In this document: positions 18,072-29,370 of the stretch, one piece after another
Position numbering within the stretch: the first letter of the stretch is position 1
How the letters are laid out: every line of letters begins with the position of its first letter
Source: Halomonas sp. ML-15
GTDB lineage: Bacteria; Pseudomonadota; Gammaproteobacteria; Pseudomonadales; Halomonadaceae
Length of the DNA stretch: 64,000 nucleotides
Assembly: GCF_014779595.1 (NCBI RefSeq)
Contig: NZ_JACXZT010000019.1
Coordinates: forward strand, 1,480,545-1,544,544
Reading direction: 5' to 3'
Notes under the pieces: generated by a model
What the model was told of the DNA's origin: nothing
What the model saw: the letters and a program-made list of their open reading frames with translations, nothing else
The model's database searches: none
Translations under genes and position numbers: made by a program

Positions 18072-19307
18072 AGTACGCCAAGACGCTAATCATCGGTGGA
18101 GTGTCGGCCCTTTCGCTGGCCGCCACCGCCCACCTGCACGCCGACGACACCCTGCGCATCGGGGTGATCGGCCCCACCACCGGCGTGTTCTCCTTCTTCG
18201 GCGAGCAGCAGCGCATGGGCGTGGAGCTGGCCGCCGAGGAGCTAGCCGAGCGGCTCGAGGCGCTCAATATCGAGGTCGACTTCTACGACTCCCAGGGCGA
18301 CGCCGAGACCACCGTGGATCGACTGCGGGCCATGGAGTCCCGCGACGATGTCGACCTGGTGATCGGACCGGTGCTCGGCGGCACCGGCCTGGCCGGGCTG
18401 GAGTGGGCCAAGGGCTCGGGTATGCCGACGGTGATCTCCTACTCGGCACCGGAAGACATCACCATGCGTGATCGCGCCGAGAACGTGGTACGCGCCGGCT
18501 GGACCGGCGCCCAGCCGATGTTCGCCTTCGGCGAATATGTCGCCGAGGAGCTCGGCCACCAGCGCATCGTCATGGTGGGTCAGGATTACGCCTTCCCCTA
18601 TAACCAGCTGGGCGGTTTCCTCAAGGGCTTCTGCGCCGCCGGGGGGGAGTCGGTGGAACGCATCTGGCACCCCACCGGCACCTCGGACTACAGCTCTATC
18701 CTGGCCACCTTGCCGGACGGCGATGCGCTGCTCTACAACGGCGCCGGCAGCGATGGGCTGGCGTTCTTCCAGCAGTACCACGACTTCGGCATCGACGCAC
18801 AAATGCCTCTGCTGGGCGGCTCCAACTTCTACGCCGTGGGCGACCTGCCGGAGATGGGCGAGCAGGCTATCGGTGGACTCTCGGCGCTGCAGTATGCCGA
18901 GGGGCTGGAGACGGACAACTTCGTGGCCTTCCGCGACGCCTTCTGGGACATGCACGGCGATGACGTCATGCCGCTGGCCCCGGCCGAGCACGGCTATGTG
19001 GCCTTCATGATGGCCGTGAACGCTTTCGAGAGCGCCAACGGCGGCGACCGCGACGCGGTGATTGCCGCACTGCGGGACACCGAGATGCCGGATGCGCCAC
19101 GCGGCCCCTTCCACCTCGACGACTACGGCAACCCGGTGCAGAACATCTACATCAACGAGGTCCAGGAAGTCGACGGCCGACTGGTCAACGTGCCGATCAA
19201 GACCTACGAGGACGTTAGCCAGTTCGGCCCCTTCGAGGCCGAGGCGTATCTGGCCGGGGAGCCCGACAGCCGCGACTTCCCGCCGGGCAACTGTGCGGAT
19301 CCCTACT

Positions 19308-19315
<8 letters not shown>
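18068..19315 (+). CDS. Branched-chain-type ABC transporter substrate-binding protein, second system
   Basis: A 415-residue periplasmic binding protein with a signal peptide (MKYAKTLIIGGVSALSLAAT..., cleavage after HLHA near residue 25) and the family first strand TLRIGVIGPTTGVFSFFGEQ. It is strongly acidic. The ATG at 18068 has AAGGAG at 18055-18060 and overlaps the LivM-like stop; the frame is open further upstream without meaning. The binding protein differs clearly from the first one (9428), so the two importers probably take different ligands. Confidence 0.91.
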
Positions 19316-20064
<749 letters not shown>

Positions 20065-20072
<8 letters not shown>

Positions 20073-20781
20073 CACGATGATATGCGTCGAACATCTCGAG
20101 GCCCACTACGGGCTCGGGTTGGCGCTGCAGGACCTCAACTTCCGCGTCGGCAAGGAGTGCGTCGCGGTGATGGGGCGTAACGGGGTCGGCAAGACCACCC
20201 TGGCGCGCGCGCTGATGGGGCTCGACCCGCCGCAGGCGCGGGGGTCGGTGGAACTGCTCGGCGAGCAGGTCCTGGGCTGGTCGCCGCAGCGTATCGCCCA
20301 CCTCGGGGTCGGCTACGTGCCCCAGGGGCGGCGCCTCTTTCCGTCGCTCAGCGTCGATGAACACCTGCAGCTGAATGCGCGCAAGGGCCCCGCCGGGCAG
20401 CGCTGGTCGGCAGATCGCGTATTCGAGCTGTTCCCTTCACTGGGCCGACGCCGCAAGGCCTACGGCGATCAGATCTCCGGGGGCGAACGCTCGATGCTGG
20501 CCATCGGCCGCGCCCTGGTAACCAACCCGGGCTGCCTGATACTCGATGAACCCACCGAGGGTCTGGCACCGGCAGTCGTCGAGGATGTCGCTGCGAGTCT
20601 CAAGGCGCTCAGCCGCGAGGGGGTCGCCGTGCTGCTGATCGAGCAGAACGTCAAGGCCGCCGTACTGGCCGCCGATCGCGCCTACTTCATGTCGGAGGGC
20701 CAGATCGTGCATGAGACCGTCGACGGTGAATCGATGTCCGATGAAGCGACGCTGGGGCGCTATCTCGGGGTCTCGGTATAG
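20065..20781 (+). CDS. Branched-chain-type ABC transporter ATP-binding protein (LivF-like), second system
   Basis: A 238-residue ABC ATPase with Walker A GRNGVGKTT near residue 36, signature ISGGERSMLAIGRAL near 135, and Walker B LILDEPTEGLAP near 155. The ATG at 20065 lies inside the last codons of the LivG-like gene (8-bp overlap), fitting the operon's tight coupling. It is the last gene of the second importer; about 90 bp without obvious terminator follow before the small DUF3820 gene. Confidence 0.91.
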
Positions 20782-20874
20782 CGTGACGACTGCCGGATTG
20801 GACCGCAGGAGGATGGCCTTGCCACGGCAGGCATCGTAGAGTGGCGGCGATTCACCCATCGAGGACCGCTGCCG

Positions 20875-21081
20875 ATGCACCCCGAAGACCTGCAGACCCT
20901 GGTCACCATGAAGATGCCCTACGGCAAGTACGCCGGTCGCCTGATCGCCGACCTGCCCGGCCCCTACCTGGCCTGGTTCGCCCGCGAGGGATTTCCTCCG
21001 GGCGAACTCGGCCGGCTACTGCAGTTGATGCACGAGATCGATCATAATGGGCTAAGCGAGCTGCTCGATCCCCTTCGTTAG
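20875..21081 (+). CDS. DUF3820 family small protein
   Basis: A 68-residue protein matching the small DUF3820 family by its pattern MPYGKYAGRLIADLPGPYLA, then WFAREGFPPGELGRLLQLMHE. Members are single-domain cytoplasmic proteins, one of which has been described as a quorum-sensing-regulated virulence factor in Pseudomonas; the biochemical role is not known. The gene stands alone between the ABC importer and the convergent TauE/SafE gene, with 24 bp between stops. No strong ribosome binding site is visible. Confidence 0.8.
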   Translation: MHPEDLQTLVTMKMPYGKYAGRLIADLPGPYLAWFAREGFPPGELGRLLQLMHEIDHNGLSELLDPLR

Positions 21082-21105
21082 GGGGTGCCTAGAAAAGGGC
21101 TGCAC

Positions 21106-21912
21106 TCAGGCCGTCGAGACCGTATAGACCATCTGCACGGCCAGCAGCACCAGCATGACGGCGAACACCCGCTTGAGGGTCGCCACCGGCAACCGATGGG
21201 CGAGCCGTGCCCCCAGGGGGGCCGTAAGAATGCTCAGCGGCGCCATCAGCAGCAGCGCCGGCAGGTAGATATAGCCCAGCGCAGCACTCGGCAGACCGCT
21301 GACGCTCCAGCCGTTGATCAGATAGCCCAGCGCCCCGGCCAATGCGATCGGCAGACCCACCGCCGCTGACGTGCCAATGGCGTGCTGCACCTTGATGTTG
21401 CACCAGGTGAGAAAGGGTACCGTGAGCGCCCCGCCGCCGATCGCCACCAGCGCCGAGATGCCGCCGATGCCGGCGCCGGCACCGCTGATCCCGAGCGCCC
21501 CCGGCAGACCCCGCGACGGCTTGGGCTTGAGGTTGACCAGCATCTGCGCCGCCATCAGCAGCATGAAGCAGGCGAAGAAGATCGCCAGCCCGCGGGTGGG
21601 AATCAGCGCCGCAACGAAGGTCGCCAGGAAGGTGCCGGCCAGAATGCCCGGGGTGATATAGCGCACCACCTGCCAGTGCACCGCGCCGTGGCGATGATGC
21701 GAGCGCAGGCTCGACAGCGACGATGGCACGATAGCGGCCATCGAGGTACCCAGGGCCAGGTGAGCGAGATGCTCGTGGGGCACGCCCTGCAGCACGAACA
21801 GCGAGGTCAGCACCGGCACCATGATGCCGCCACCGCCGATACCCAGCAGCCCCGCCATCAGCCCCACGAAACCACCCAGCGCCATATAGGCCAACCACCA
21901 TACGAGATCCAA
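21106..21912 (-). CDS. TauE/SafE family sulfite exporter-like permease
   Basis: A 268-residue membrane protein with about eight helices and the duplicated TauE/SafE pattern: GGFVGLMAGLLGIGGGGIMV near the N terminus and GISALVAIGGGALTVPFL in the middle. The family exports sulfite, sulfoacetate or related organosulfur anions, but many members are uncharacterised. The TTG at 21912 is chosen because AAGGAG lies just upstream; an ATG at 21948 would place that site within the coding sequence. It is convergent with the DUF3820 gene and divergent from the solute-binding gene at 22072. Confidence 0.86.
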   Translation of the reverse strand: MDLVWWLAYMALGGFVGLMAGLLGIGGGGIMVPVLTSLFVLQGVPHEHLAHLALGTSMAAIVPSSLSSLRSHHRHGAVHWQVVRYITPGILAGTFLATFVAALIPTRGLAIFFACFMLLMAAQMLVNLKPKPSRGLPGALGISGAGAGIGGISALVAIGGGALTVPFLTWCNIKVQHAIGTSAAVGLPIALAGALGYLINGWSVSGLPSAALGYIYLPALLLMAPLSILTAPLGARLAHRLPVATLKRVFAVMLVLLAVQMVYTVSTA

Positions 21913-22071
21913 GGTCGCACTCCTTCTGTTCGGGCCGCACATAGCCAAAGTCGGCTAGTGTAGAGCAAAACCACGCTGCCGCGGCCGCCCCCGTACAAGG
22001 TCTGGCTTCCCACCGGCGCGGCGATTGCTTACCTTGGCGACTATCGACCACTGATCGTTCGAGAGGCTTAC

Positions 22072-22800
22072 ATGCAGATCTCCCCCGCCCTACGCGACAC
22101 CCTGGCTCCCACCGGCGTGCTCCGCGCCTCCATCAACCTGGGCAACCCGATCCTCGCCGGCCGCGATTCCGAGAGCGGCGAGCCCTGCGGCGTCTCGGTC
22201 GACCTGGCTCGCGCCTTCGCCGAGCGACTCGGTGTCGAGCTCGAACTGCTGGCCTTCGACTCCGCCAGCCAGTCGGTGGAGACCGTCACCGCCGAACGTG
22301 CCGATATCGGCTTCTTCGCCGTCGACCCGCTACGCGGCGAGGGCATCCACTTTACCGCCCCCTATGTGCTGATCGAGGGCTGCTATCTGGTGCGCAACGA
22401 CTCCCCCCTGACCGACAACGACCAGGTCGACCGCGCCGGCACCAGGGTAGTGGTGGGCAAGGGCAGCGCCTACGACCTCTACCTGAGCCGCGAACTCAAG
22501 CAGGCCGAGATCGTCCGTGCCCCCACCTCCACCGCCGTGGTGGCACAGTTCGTCGAGCAGCAGCTCGACGTCGCCGCCGGGGTCAAGCAGCAGCTCGAGC
22601 AGGACAGCCAGCAGCATGACGGACTGCGCCTGCTGCCGGGCCGTTTCATGGTGATTCAGCAGGCCATGGGGCTGCCCAAGGGCCGCGGTGAGCAAGCCGC
22701 CGACTGCCTGCGTAAGTTCGTCGAGGAGATGAAGACCAGCGGTTTCGTCGCCGATGCGCTCGAGCGCCACGGCATCCGGGGCGCCAGCGTAGCGCCCTGA
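22072..22800 (+). CDS. Solute-binding protein family 3-like protein without signal peptide
   Basis: A 242-residue protein with the amino-acid-type binding-protein fold: GVLRASINLGNPILAGRD, GVSVDLARAFAERLGVELEL, the AERADIGFFAVDPLRGEGIH stretch, and IVRAPTSTAVVAQFVEQQLD later. Unlike true periplasmic relatives it begins directly with the domain (MQISPALRDTLAPTG) and shows no signal peptide or lipobox, so it is probably cytoplasmic. Stand-alone copies of this kind occur without transporter genes and their function is unclear; none of the neighbours is a matching permease. The start at 22072 has GAGAGG upstream. Confidence 0.82.
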   Translation: MQISPALRDTLAPTGVLRASINLGNPILAGRDSESGEPCGVSVDLARAFAERLGVELELLAFDSASQSVETVTAERADIGFFAVDPLRGEGIHFTAPYVLIEGCYLVRNDSPLTDNDQVDRAGTRVVVGKGSAYDLYLSRELKQAEIVRAPTSTAVVAQFVEQQLDVAAGVKQQLEQDSQQHDGLRLLPGRFMVIQQAMGLPKGRGEQAADCLRKFVEEMKTSGFVADALERHGIRGASVAP

Positions 22801-22827
22801 CCCCAATACCCCGCCACACCCTGTGGT

Positions 22828-22855
22828 CGCCCTGGCATTTCGCCCTGCCGGGGCG
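22828..22855 (+). terminator. Hairpin after the solute-binding gene
   Basis: A 10-bp stem including one G-T pair (arms 22828-22837 and 22846-22855, 8-base loop), followed by TTAAATC rather than a clean T-run. It lies 28 bp after the stop at 22800 and before gdhA, so it may be a weak terminator. Confidence 0.4.
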
Positions 22856-23022
22856 TTAAATCAGCGTTTGTCCTACATTCGCCTCCGCACCGATTTGGTG
22901 CTGTTTTTTCCCTTTTTTGCCGATTTTCGTCCCGAGATGACGACCATTTCCGACATGGGCCATGCCCACGCTGCATAATGGTGCAATCAGATATCGCTTG
23001 TTACTGCTCGGGAAATACGTGA

Positions 23023-24375
<1,353 letters not shown>

Positions 24376-24391
24376 GCAGGCAACCACCACC

Positions 24392-24409
24392 GCCCGGCGA
24401 TAGCCGGGC
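24392..24409 (+). terminator. Likely terminator of gdhA
   Basis: A 7-bp GC stem (arms 24392-24398 and 24403-24409) with a GATA loop, followed by TTGGGCTTCTT. It lies 16 bp after the gdhA stop and before the next gene. Confidence 0.5.
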
Positions 24410-24462
24410 TTGGGCTTCTTCGGCTATCATGCAGGCATCCAATAGTCACCCACAGGAAGCCC

Positions 24463-24786
24463 ATGAGCTCAGAGTTGACCGAATTCGAACAGCGCATGCA
24501 GCGGGAGATCGAGAACTTCCTCAAGCCTGACGCTGAGCAGAAGCAGACCACCCCGACCAAACGCGCCGAGCGCCCCGTCAAGCTCGACAAGCAAGACGCC
24601 AAGTCGATGAAGACCGGCCATATCGTCAAGCTGGCGGTACGCACCAAGCAGCTCGAGATGGACACCGCCTTCGAGTACCACTCCACCAGCATCTCCAAGC
24701 TGGAAGCGCAGATGGACGCCGAGAAGGCCGCCCGCAAGGCTGGCTACCCCATCGTCGGCTACGTGATCGATATTCAGCGGCTGTAG
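24463..24786 (+). CDS. Conserved small hypothetical protein
   Basis: A 107-residue, highly charged protein (MSSELTEFEQRMQREIENFL..., ending YPIVGYVIDIQRL). The first 60 residues are hydrophilic with many Lys, Glu and Gln; residues 65-95 are predicted helical. No signal peptide or membrane segment is visible and I do not recognise a named family. It has its own ribosome binding site, AGGA about 10 bases upstream, and typical high-GC codon use, which supports a real gene. It converges on the RidA-like gene with 18 bp between stops. Confidence 0.65.
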   Translation: MSSELTEFEQRMQREIENFLKPDAEQKQTTPTKRAERPVKLDKQDAKSMKTGHIVKLAVRTKQLEMDTAFEYHSTSISKLEAQMDAEKAARKAGYPIVGYVIDIQRL

Positions 24787-24804
24787 GACACGCGCTCACC
24801 CCCG

Positions 24805-25182
24805 CTATGATGGCACCGCAGCATAGGCCACCATCTCCACCAGCATCTCCTCGCGGGCAAAGCCGGAGACGATGATAGCTGCGCGGTTGGGGTAAGGCGC
24901 CGTGACGTACTCGGCATACAGGCGGTTGACCGTGGCCAGGTCCTCGCGACGGGTCACATAGATCAGCACCTGGGTCAGGTTCAGCATGCTGCCCCCCGCA
25001 CACTCCAGGGTATGCCGCAGGTTCTCGAGGGTCTGGCGAGCCTGGAGTTCGATGCCACCCTCGACCACTGCCCCATCGGCTCCAATGGGGATCTGGGCGG
25101 TAAACAGAATGCCGTTACCGATCACGGCCCATTCCAGGGGCGCCTTGGCGGCGAAGAGGTCGGTGCTTACAGGATAAATCAT
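24805..25182 (-). CDS. RidA family protein
   Basis: A 125-residue member of the RidA/YER057c/UK114 family, which hydrolyses reactive enamine/imine intermediates or related compounds. The chosen start is ATG at 25182 (MIYPVSTDLF). Visible features: GILFTAQIPIGADG near residue 30, QARQTLENLRHTLECAGGSM near 55 and RREDLATVNRLYAEY near 80. The usual substrate-binding arginine region appears as PYPNRAAIIVSGF near 105. It is the last gene of the minus-strand catabolic cluster beginning at 31818 and may detoxify an intermediate of that pathway (inference). Confidence 0.85.
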   Translation of the reverse strand: MIYPVSTDLFAAKAPLEWAVIGNGILFTAQIPIGADGAVVEGGIELQARQTLENLRHTLECAGGSMLNLTQVLIYVTRREDLATVNRLYAEYVTAPYPNRAAIIVSGFAREEMLVEMVAYAAVPS

Positions 25183-25196
25183 GAGATCTCGCTCGA

Positions 25197-25964
25197 TCAG
25201 TCGTTGTCGTTGACGCCGCTGCCGGCGCCGCTGCGGGAAGCCTCGCTGGCTTCCACCAGCAGGCGATGGGCCAGCGCCTTGAGCCGCGCCCAGATGGCGT
25301 CGTCCACCTCGATGCCGTCTTGCAGCGCCCGCTGGCGGCAGGCCAGCAGCTCCGACTCGGAGTGGTGGGCCAGCAGGTCGAGGTCGTGGTCGGCGCCCAG
25401 GGAGGGCAGCAGCTCTACGTGGTTGGCCATCACCAGGGTGATGCCGTCGTTGGGCTCGTTCTCTTCGGGCACCTCGCGCACCGAGTAGACCCGCATCTCC
25501 GGGGTGGTATGACCGGCGCGGAAGCCCACCACCTGCTCGGTCAGCGGCTCCTGGGCATTGCGCCAGAATGCGCTGATATTGATACCGCGTCCGGCCAGGC
25601 GCGCCAGATAGCCCATGATCAGCTGGCGGTTGTGACAGCGACGAATCTTCACTACCGAGAGCCCACGCGCTCGCGCCTTGGCATAACCCAGCTCGGTGGC
25701 CAGGCTGATGCTGCGCAGTACGCTTTGCCCCTGCCCGTCGAGCACCGCCAGGTCGCCATCCTGATAGATCACCCGGGGCAGGGCTTCCGGATCTTCGGCG
25801 AGCAGGAAATCCAGGCCTCGATTGAGTTGATCGACGCCGTTGAAGCCGTGGCACTGCATCCAGGCCACCATGTCGGCGGCGTCGGCGGCGTCGCCCTCGT
25901 CGAAGCCGATCCCTCCGAAGGCCTTGCGGCAGAGCCCTTGCAGCTCATTGAATGACACCTTCAT
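25197..25964 (-). CDS. DUF3726-like protein of unknown function
   Basis: A 255-residue protein beginning MKVSFNELQGLCRKAFGGIG, which resembles DUF3726 by my recollection of that family's N terminus. The middle shows GLSVVKIRRCHNRQLIMGYL and GRGINISAFWRNAQEPLTEQ; there is no signal peptide or membrane helix. Start at ATG 25964, overlapping the stop of the upstream 585-residue gene (ATGA), so the two are translationally coupled. The C terminus is low-complexity (Ser, Gly, Asn, Asp). Function is unknown; its place between the 585-residue protein and RidA ties it to the same pathway. Confidence 0.65.
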   Translation of the reverse strand: MKVSFNELQGLCRKAFGGIGFDEGDAADAADMVAWMQCHGFNGVDQLNRGLDFLLAEDPEALPRVIYQDGDLAVLDGQGQSVLRSISLATELGYAKARARGLSVVKIRRCHNRQLIMGYLARLAGRGINISAFWRNAQEPLTEQVVGFRAGHTTPEMRVYSVREVPEENEPNDGITLVMANHVELLPSLGADHDLDLLAHHSESELLACRQRALQDGIEVDDAIWARLKALAHRLLVEASEASRSGAGSGVNDND

Positions 25965-27718
25965 GTGGATATCTCCCCCGATAGCGACTGGGGACATACT
26001 GCCTTGCCCTCGCGGCGGGGCTCTAGGGGAAAGCTCCAGTCATCGAAATCAGCCAGGTCTTGCGGCTCGGCGTTGAGTTCCTCGACCAGCGGGGCGCCCT
26101 GAAAAAGGGTGATCCTGACCCAGCGGTCCGACTTGGGATCGAAGCGGCTGGCACCGAAGAAGGCCAGCTTGGCACGCAGCAGATGCATGGGCTTCATGTC
26201 GCGATGCCAGAGGTTGGCGTGAATATCGCCGTAGGGCGCCTTCACCAGGCTTTGCACACGGCGCACGATCTCCTTGTGCCGCGGGCGCTCGAGCAGGAAG
26301 TCGACCACCTTGGCGCGGGGCGCCGCCTCCAGGAAGTCACAGATCGCCCGGTGGCTATGCGCCACCCGTGGGCCGATGGCGATGGACATCTCCTTCTCCA
26401 CGCCAGGCTCGACGTGGCGCACCCCGAGGCGGGGCTCCTCCTTCTCCGCAGAGCGATACCAGAACCAGTAGGCTCCCTCGGCGCTCTGATAGTCGTGGGA
26501 CAGCGCCCAGCCGTAGTGGGTCTCGATCAGTTGGCGCAGGCGCATCAGCGGCATATCCGGTTCGAGGTCGAGGTTCTCGTCAACGCCCATCTGCTCCTCC
26601 AGAGGATCGACCACCTCCGGGTAGAGCTCGATCAGCAGGGTATTGATCAGCTCCTGGGCTTCCAGGGGCAGAGTCTGCGCCCCCCAGGCTACCAGCTGTG
26701 ACCACAGGTCCGGCTCCAGAGGCACGCTGGCCAGCCAGGTCAGCACGTCCGGCAATGCCGCCACGCTGGCAGCATTGCGCTCGCTCTGCTCGCGATCTTC
26801 GGTCACCGTTTCTGCCAGGTGCTGCTTGGCACGCCGCGTAAGCGCGATCAAGCGTTTCCGGTCGTGCTCCTCGGGGACCTGGCGCAGCGCCAGGGCCAGC
26901 GCGGTTTCCCGCTGGGTGATCCACTGGGCGATCAGCTGCGGGTGATTGATCAGGAAGGGCGCCATGCCGAGCCCGGTGGAGTTGCCGATACCCAGGTAGC
27001 GCCGCAGCTCGGTGGCCAGTGGACAAGCGGTCGCAGGCGCCCGGCAGGCCGCCAAATGCTCCACCTGCTCGATGGAGAAGTGGCGCAGCAGATAGACCCC
27101 GGCCATCTGCGCCGAGAAGGGGCGGCGGAAGTCCGGGTTGTCATGCAGGCGGGCAAAATCGGCGATGCCGAACTTACCGTTGCCGTAGACTGCCGTCGTG
27201 CGATAGAGATAGCCGACCCGGGTCAGCCAGGCAGGGTCGGGCTGCTCGCCTTCCGCCAGGGCGTCGACGAAGTGGGCGAAGTTGCGCAGACTCTTGTTGG
27301 CCCGCGACAGTACCAGCACCTTCGGATGCTGACGCCCCGCCTCTTGCAGCGGCACGTTGGCGGCCATCTGCTCCAACAGTTCGTCGTCCACGTCTCCCTC
27401 CACCAGGCCGAAGGTGACGTCCCAGGCCTCGGCGATGACCCGATCGGAGCGCCGCTCATCCTCCAGCGGCTGGGCGAACATCACCCCGTGATAGCGGCCA
27501 TGGGGCGTCTGCAGGCGATAGATGGCGGTGCCGTGCCCCTCGGCATTCAGATCGAAGCGTACCCGGCTGATCTGCCAGCGCTGGCGCCCCATCTGGCGCA
27601 CCAGAGTGCGCACGAAGCTCAGCCGACAGGCATATAGACTCCCCAAGCGCTCCAGGCACATCACCACATTGGCGGGGCGCAGGCTCAGGGGCGTCAAGGC
27701 AAACTCGGGATTCATCAT
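25961..27718 (-). CDS. Large conserved protein of unknown function in catabolic cluster
   Basis: A 585-residue protein starting MMNPEFALTPLSLRPANVVM. It looks soluble, without signal peptide or clear membrane segments, and is rich in Arg, Leu and aromatic residues. I do not recognise a domain: segments such as QRWQISRVRFDLNAEGHGTA, VLVLSRANKSLRNFAHFVDA and FGASRFDPKSDRWVRITLFQ give no known motif. The start abuts the BCCT stop (TGA directly followed by ATG) and the stop overlaps the DUF3726-like start, so it is tightly embedded in an operon. It may be an enzyme or accessory for the compound imported by the BCCT transporter (inference). Confidence 0.7.
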   Translation of the reverse strand: MMNPEFALTPLSLRPANVVMCLERLGSLYACRLSFVRTLVRQMGRQRWQISRVRFDLNAEGHGTAIYRLQTPHGRYHGVMFAQPLEDERRSDRVIAEAWDVTFGLVEGDVDDELLEQMAANVPLQEAGRQHPKVLVLSRANKSLRNFAHFVDALAEGEQPDPAWLTRVGYLYRTTAVYGNGKFGIADFARLHDNPDFRRPFSAQMAGVYLLRHFSIEQVEHLAACRAPATACPLATELRRYLGIGNSTGLGMAPFLINHPQLIAQWITQRETALALALRQVPEEHDRKRLIALTRRAKQHLAETVTEDREQSERNAASVAALPDVLTWLASVPLEPDLWSQLVAWGAQTLPLEAQELINTLLIELYPEVVDPLEEQMGVDENLDLEPDMPLMRLRQLIETHYGWALSHDYQSAEGAYWFWYRSAEKEEPRLGVRHVEPGVEKEMSIAIGPRVAHSHRAICDFLEAAPRAKVVDFLLERPRHKEIVRRVQSLVKAPYGDIHANLWHRDMKPMHLLRAKLAFFGASRFDPKSDRWVRITLFQGAPLVEELNAEPQDLADFDDWSFPLEPRREGKAVCPQSLSGEIST

Positions 27719-29302
27719 TCATGCCACCTTGCTGCGCGAGGTCAGTCCCTGCTCCCGGGCCATGGCATAGGCCGCCTGGGGGCCGAGCCACAGTGAAGGC
27801 AGCAGCACCAGGGAGACGGGTATCGCGGTGATCACGATGAACTGCTGCAGCACACCGATCTGCCCGGCCCCCATATAGAGCAGGATGGCCGCCATCAGCG
27901 ACATGGTGACGCCCCAAAAGACGCGCACGGCGGTATGCGGGTGATCATGACCGGTGCAGACCACGGCGATGGCATAGCTCATGGAGTCGCCGGTGGTAGC
28001 CACGAAGATGGTGGTCAGCAGCAGGATCGCCAGGGCCATCACCGTGCCTCCGGGGAGCGCCTGGGCCACAGTGAGTGTCGCCACATCGAATTGGAAGTTG
28101 TTGAGCGCTTCGCCGAGGTCGATCACGCCGGTGAGCTGGTAGTGGATCCCCGAGCCGCCCAGCAAGGTGAACCACACCGTGGTGGCGATAGGTGCCATCA
28201 CCGCCACCGCCAGGATCATCTGGCGGATGGTGCGCCCCCGGGAGATACGCGCCACGAAGATCGCCATCAGCGGGCCGTAGCCGATGAACCAGGCGAAGAA
28301 GAACACCGTCCACCACTGCATCCACCAACCGGGGGCGGTTTCCGAGGTCATGGTGGCCATGGCCAGGAAGGAACTCAGGTACTCACCAAAGCCCTGCAGA
28401 TAAGCGTTGGTGAGGAACAGGGTCGGCCCGAACAGAAAGATGACCGCGGCGATGGCCAGCGCCAGGAAGACGTTGAAGCGACTCAGTAGCTGGATGCCGC
28501 GATGGATACCGGTGGCCGCCGAAGTGACATAGAGCACCCCCAGCACCACCAGGATGACCAGTTGGGTGGCATAGCCCGAGCCCACCCCAAAAAGCTCATG
28601 CAGCCCGAAGCTGACCTGGGTCGCCAGGAAACCGATGGGGCCCACGGTGCCCGCCACCACCGCGATTACGCAGCAGGCATCCACCACGCCACCCACCCAG
28701 CCGCGCATCAGCCGCTCCCCCAGCACCGGATAGAGCAGCGTGCGCGGCTGCAGCGGCAGGCCGCGGTCATAGTGCCAGTAGGCCAGCACCACCGCAGTCA
28801 GCGACCCCAGCACCGCCCAGGCCAGGAAGCCCCAGTGCATGAACGACTGGGCCAGCGCCCCGGCTACCGCCCCTACGGTGCCCGGTTCACTGTCGAAGGC
28901 CGGCGGGGTGACCACGAAGTGATAGACCGGCTCGCCGGCGGCGAAGAAGACTCCGCCCCCCGCCAACAGGGTACACATGATGATCGAGAGCCACTTGAAG
29001 GTGCTCAGCTCCGGAGTATCCAGGCCGCCGATCCTGGCGCTGGCCGCTGGCGAGACCGCCAGCCCCATGGCGATGAAGAAGGTCAGCAACAGCAGTAGCT
29101 GGAAGTAGGAGCCTAACACCGCCGCGGTCCAGGCGAAGCCGGCGCCGATGGCGTCGGCCATGCCCTCCGGGTTATACAGCGACAGCAGCACGAAGAGCAC
29201 GATAAAGCCGCCGCTCAGACCGAGGACGACGGGGTCGCCCAGGCCCTGGGCCGGGCGAGCGGCGGCAGACTGGCTGGCCGGTGAGTCGAGTTGACTGCTC
29301 AT
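27719..29302 (-). CDS. BCCT family transporter
   Basis: A 527-residue secondary transporter of the betaine/choline/carnitine family with about twelve helices. The conserved aromatic region around helix 8 appears as MQWWTVFFFAWFIGYGPLMA. The start is ATG at 29302 (MSSQLDSPASQSAAARPAQG); the open frame upstream is not conserved. BCCT members import quaternary ammonium compounds either as osmoprotectants or as nutrients. The gene is followed without a gap by an unknown protein and surrounded by a dipeptidase and aldehyde dehydrogenase, so a nutrient role is more likely than osmoprotection (inference). Confidence 0.92.
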   Translation of the reverse strand: MSSQLDSPASQSAAARPAQGLGDPVVLGLSGGFIVLFVLLSLYNPEGMADAIGAGFAWTAAVLGSYFQLLLLLTFFIAMGLAVSPAASARIGGLDTPELSTFKWLSIIMCTLLAGGGVFFAAGEPVYHFVVTPPAFDSEPGTVGAVAGALAQSFMHWGFLAWAVLGSLTAVVLAYWHYDRGLPLQPRTLLYPVLGERLMRGWVGGVVDACCVIAVVAGTVGPIGFLATQVSFGLHELFGVGSGYATQLVILVVLGVLYVTSAATGIHRGIQLLSRFNVFLALAIAAVIFLFGPTLFLTNAYLQGFGEYLSSFLAMATMTSETAPGWWMQWWTVFFFAWFIGYGPLMAIFVARISRGRTIRQMILAVAVMAPIATTVWFTLLGGSGIHYQLTGVIDLGEALNNFQFDVATLTVAQALPGGTVMALAILLLTTIFVATTGDSMSYAIAVVCTGHDHPHTAVRVFWGVTMSLMAAILLYMGAGQIGVLQQFIVITAIPVSLVLLPSLWLGPQAAYAMAREQGLTSRSKVA

Positions 29303-29370
29303 GAGGTTTGCCTCGTTGTGCGTTGTTATAAGGAGAAGCGGGCGTGATGCGGCTGGGCAACCTGGGTGTG

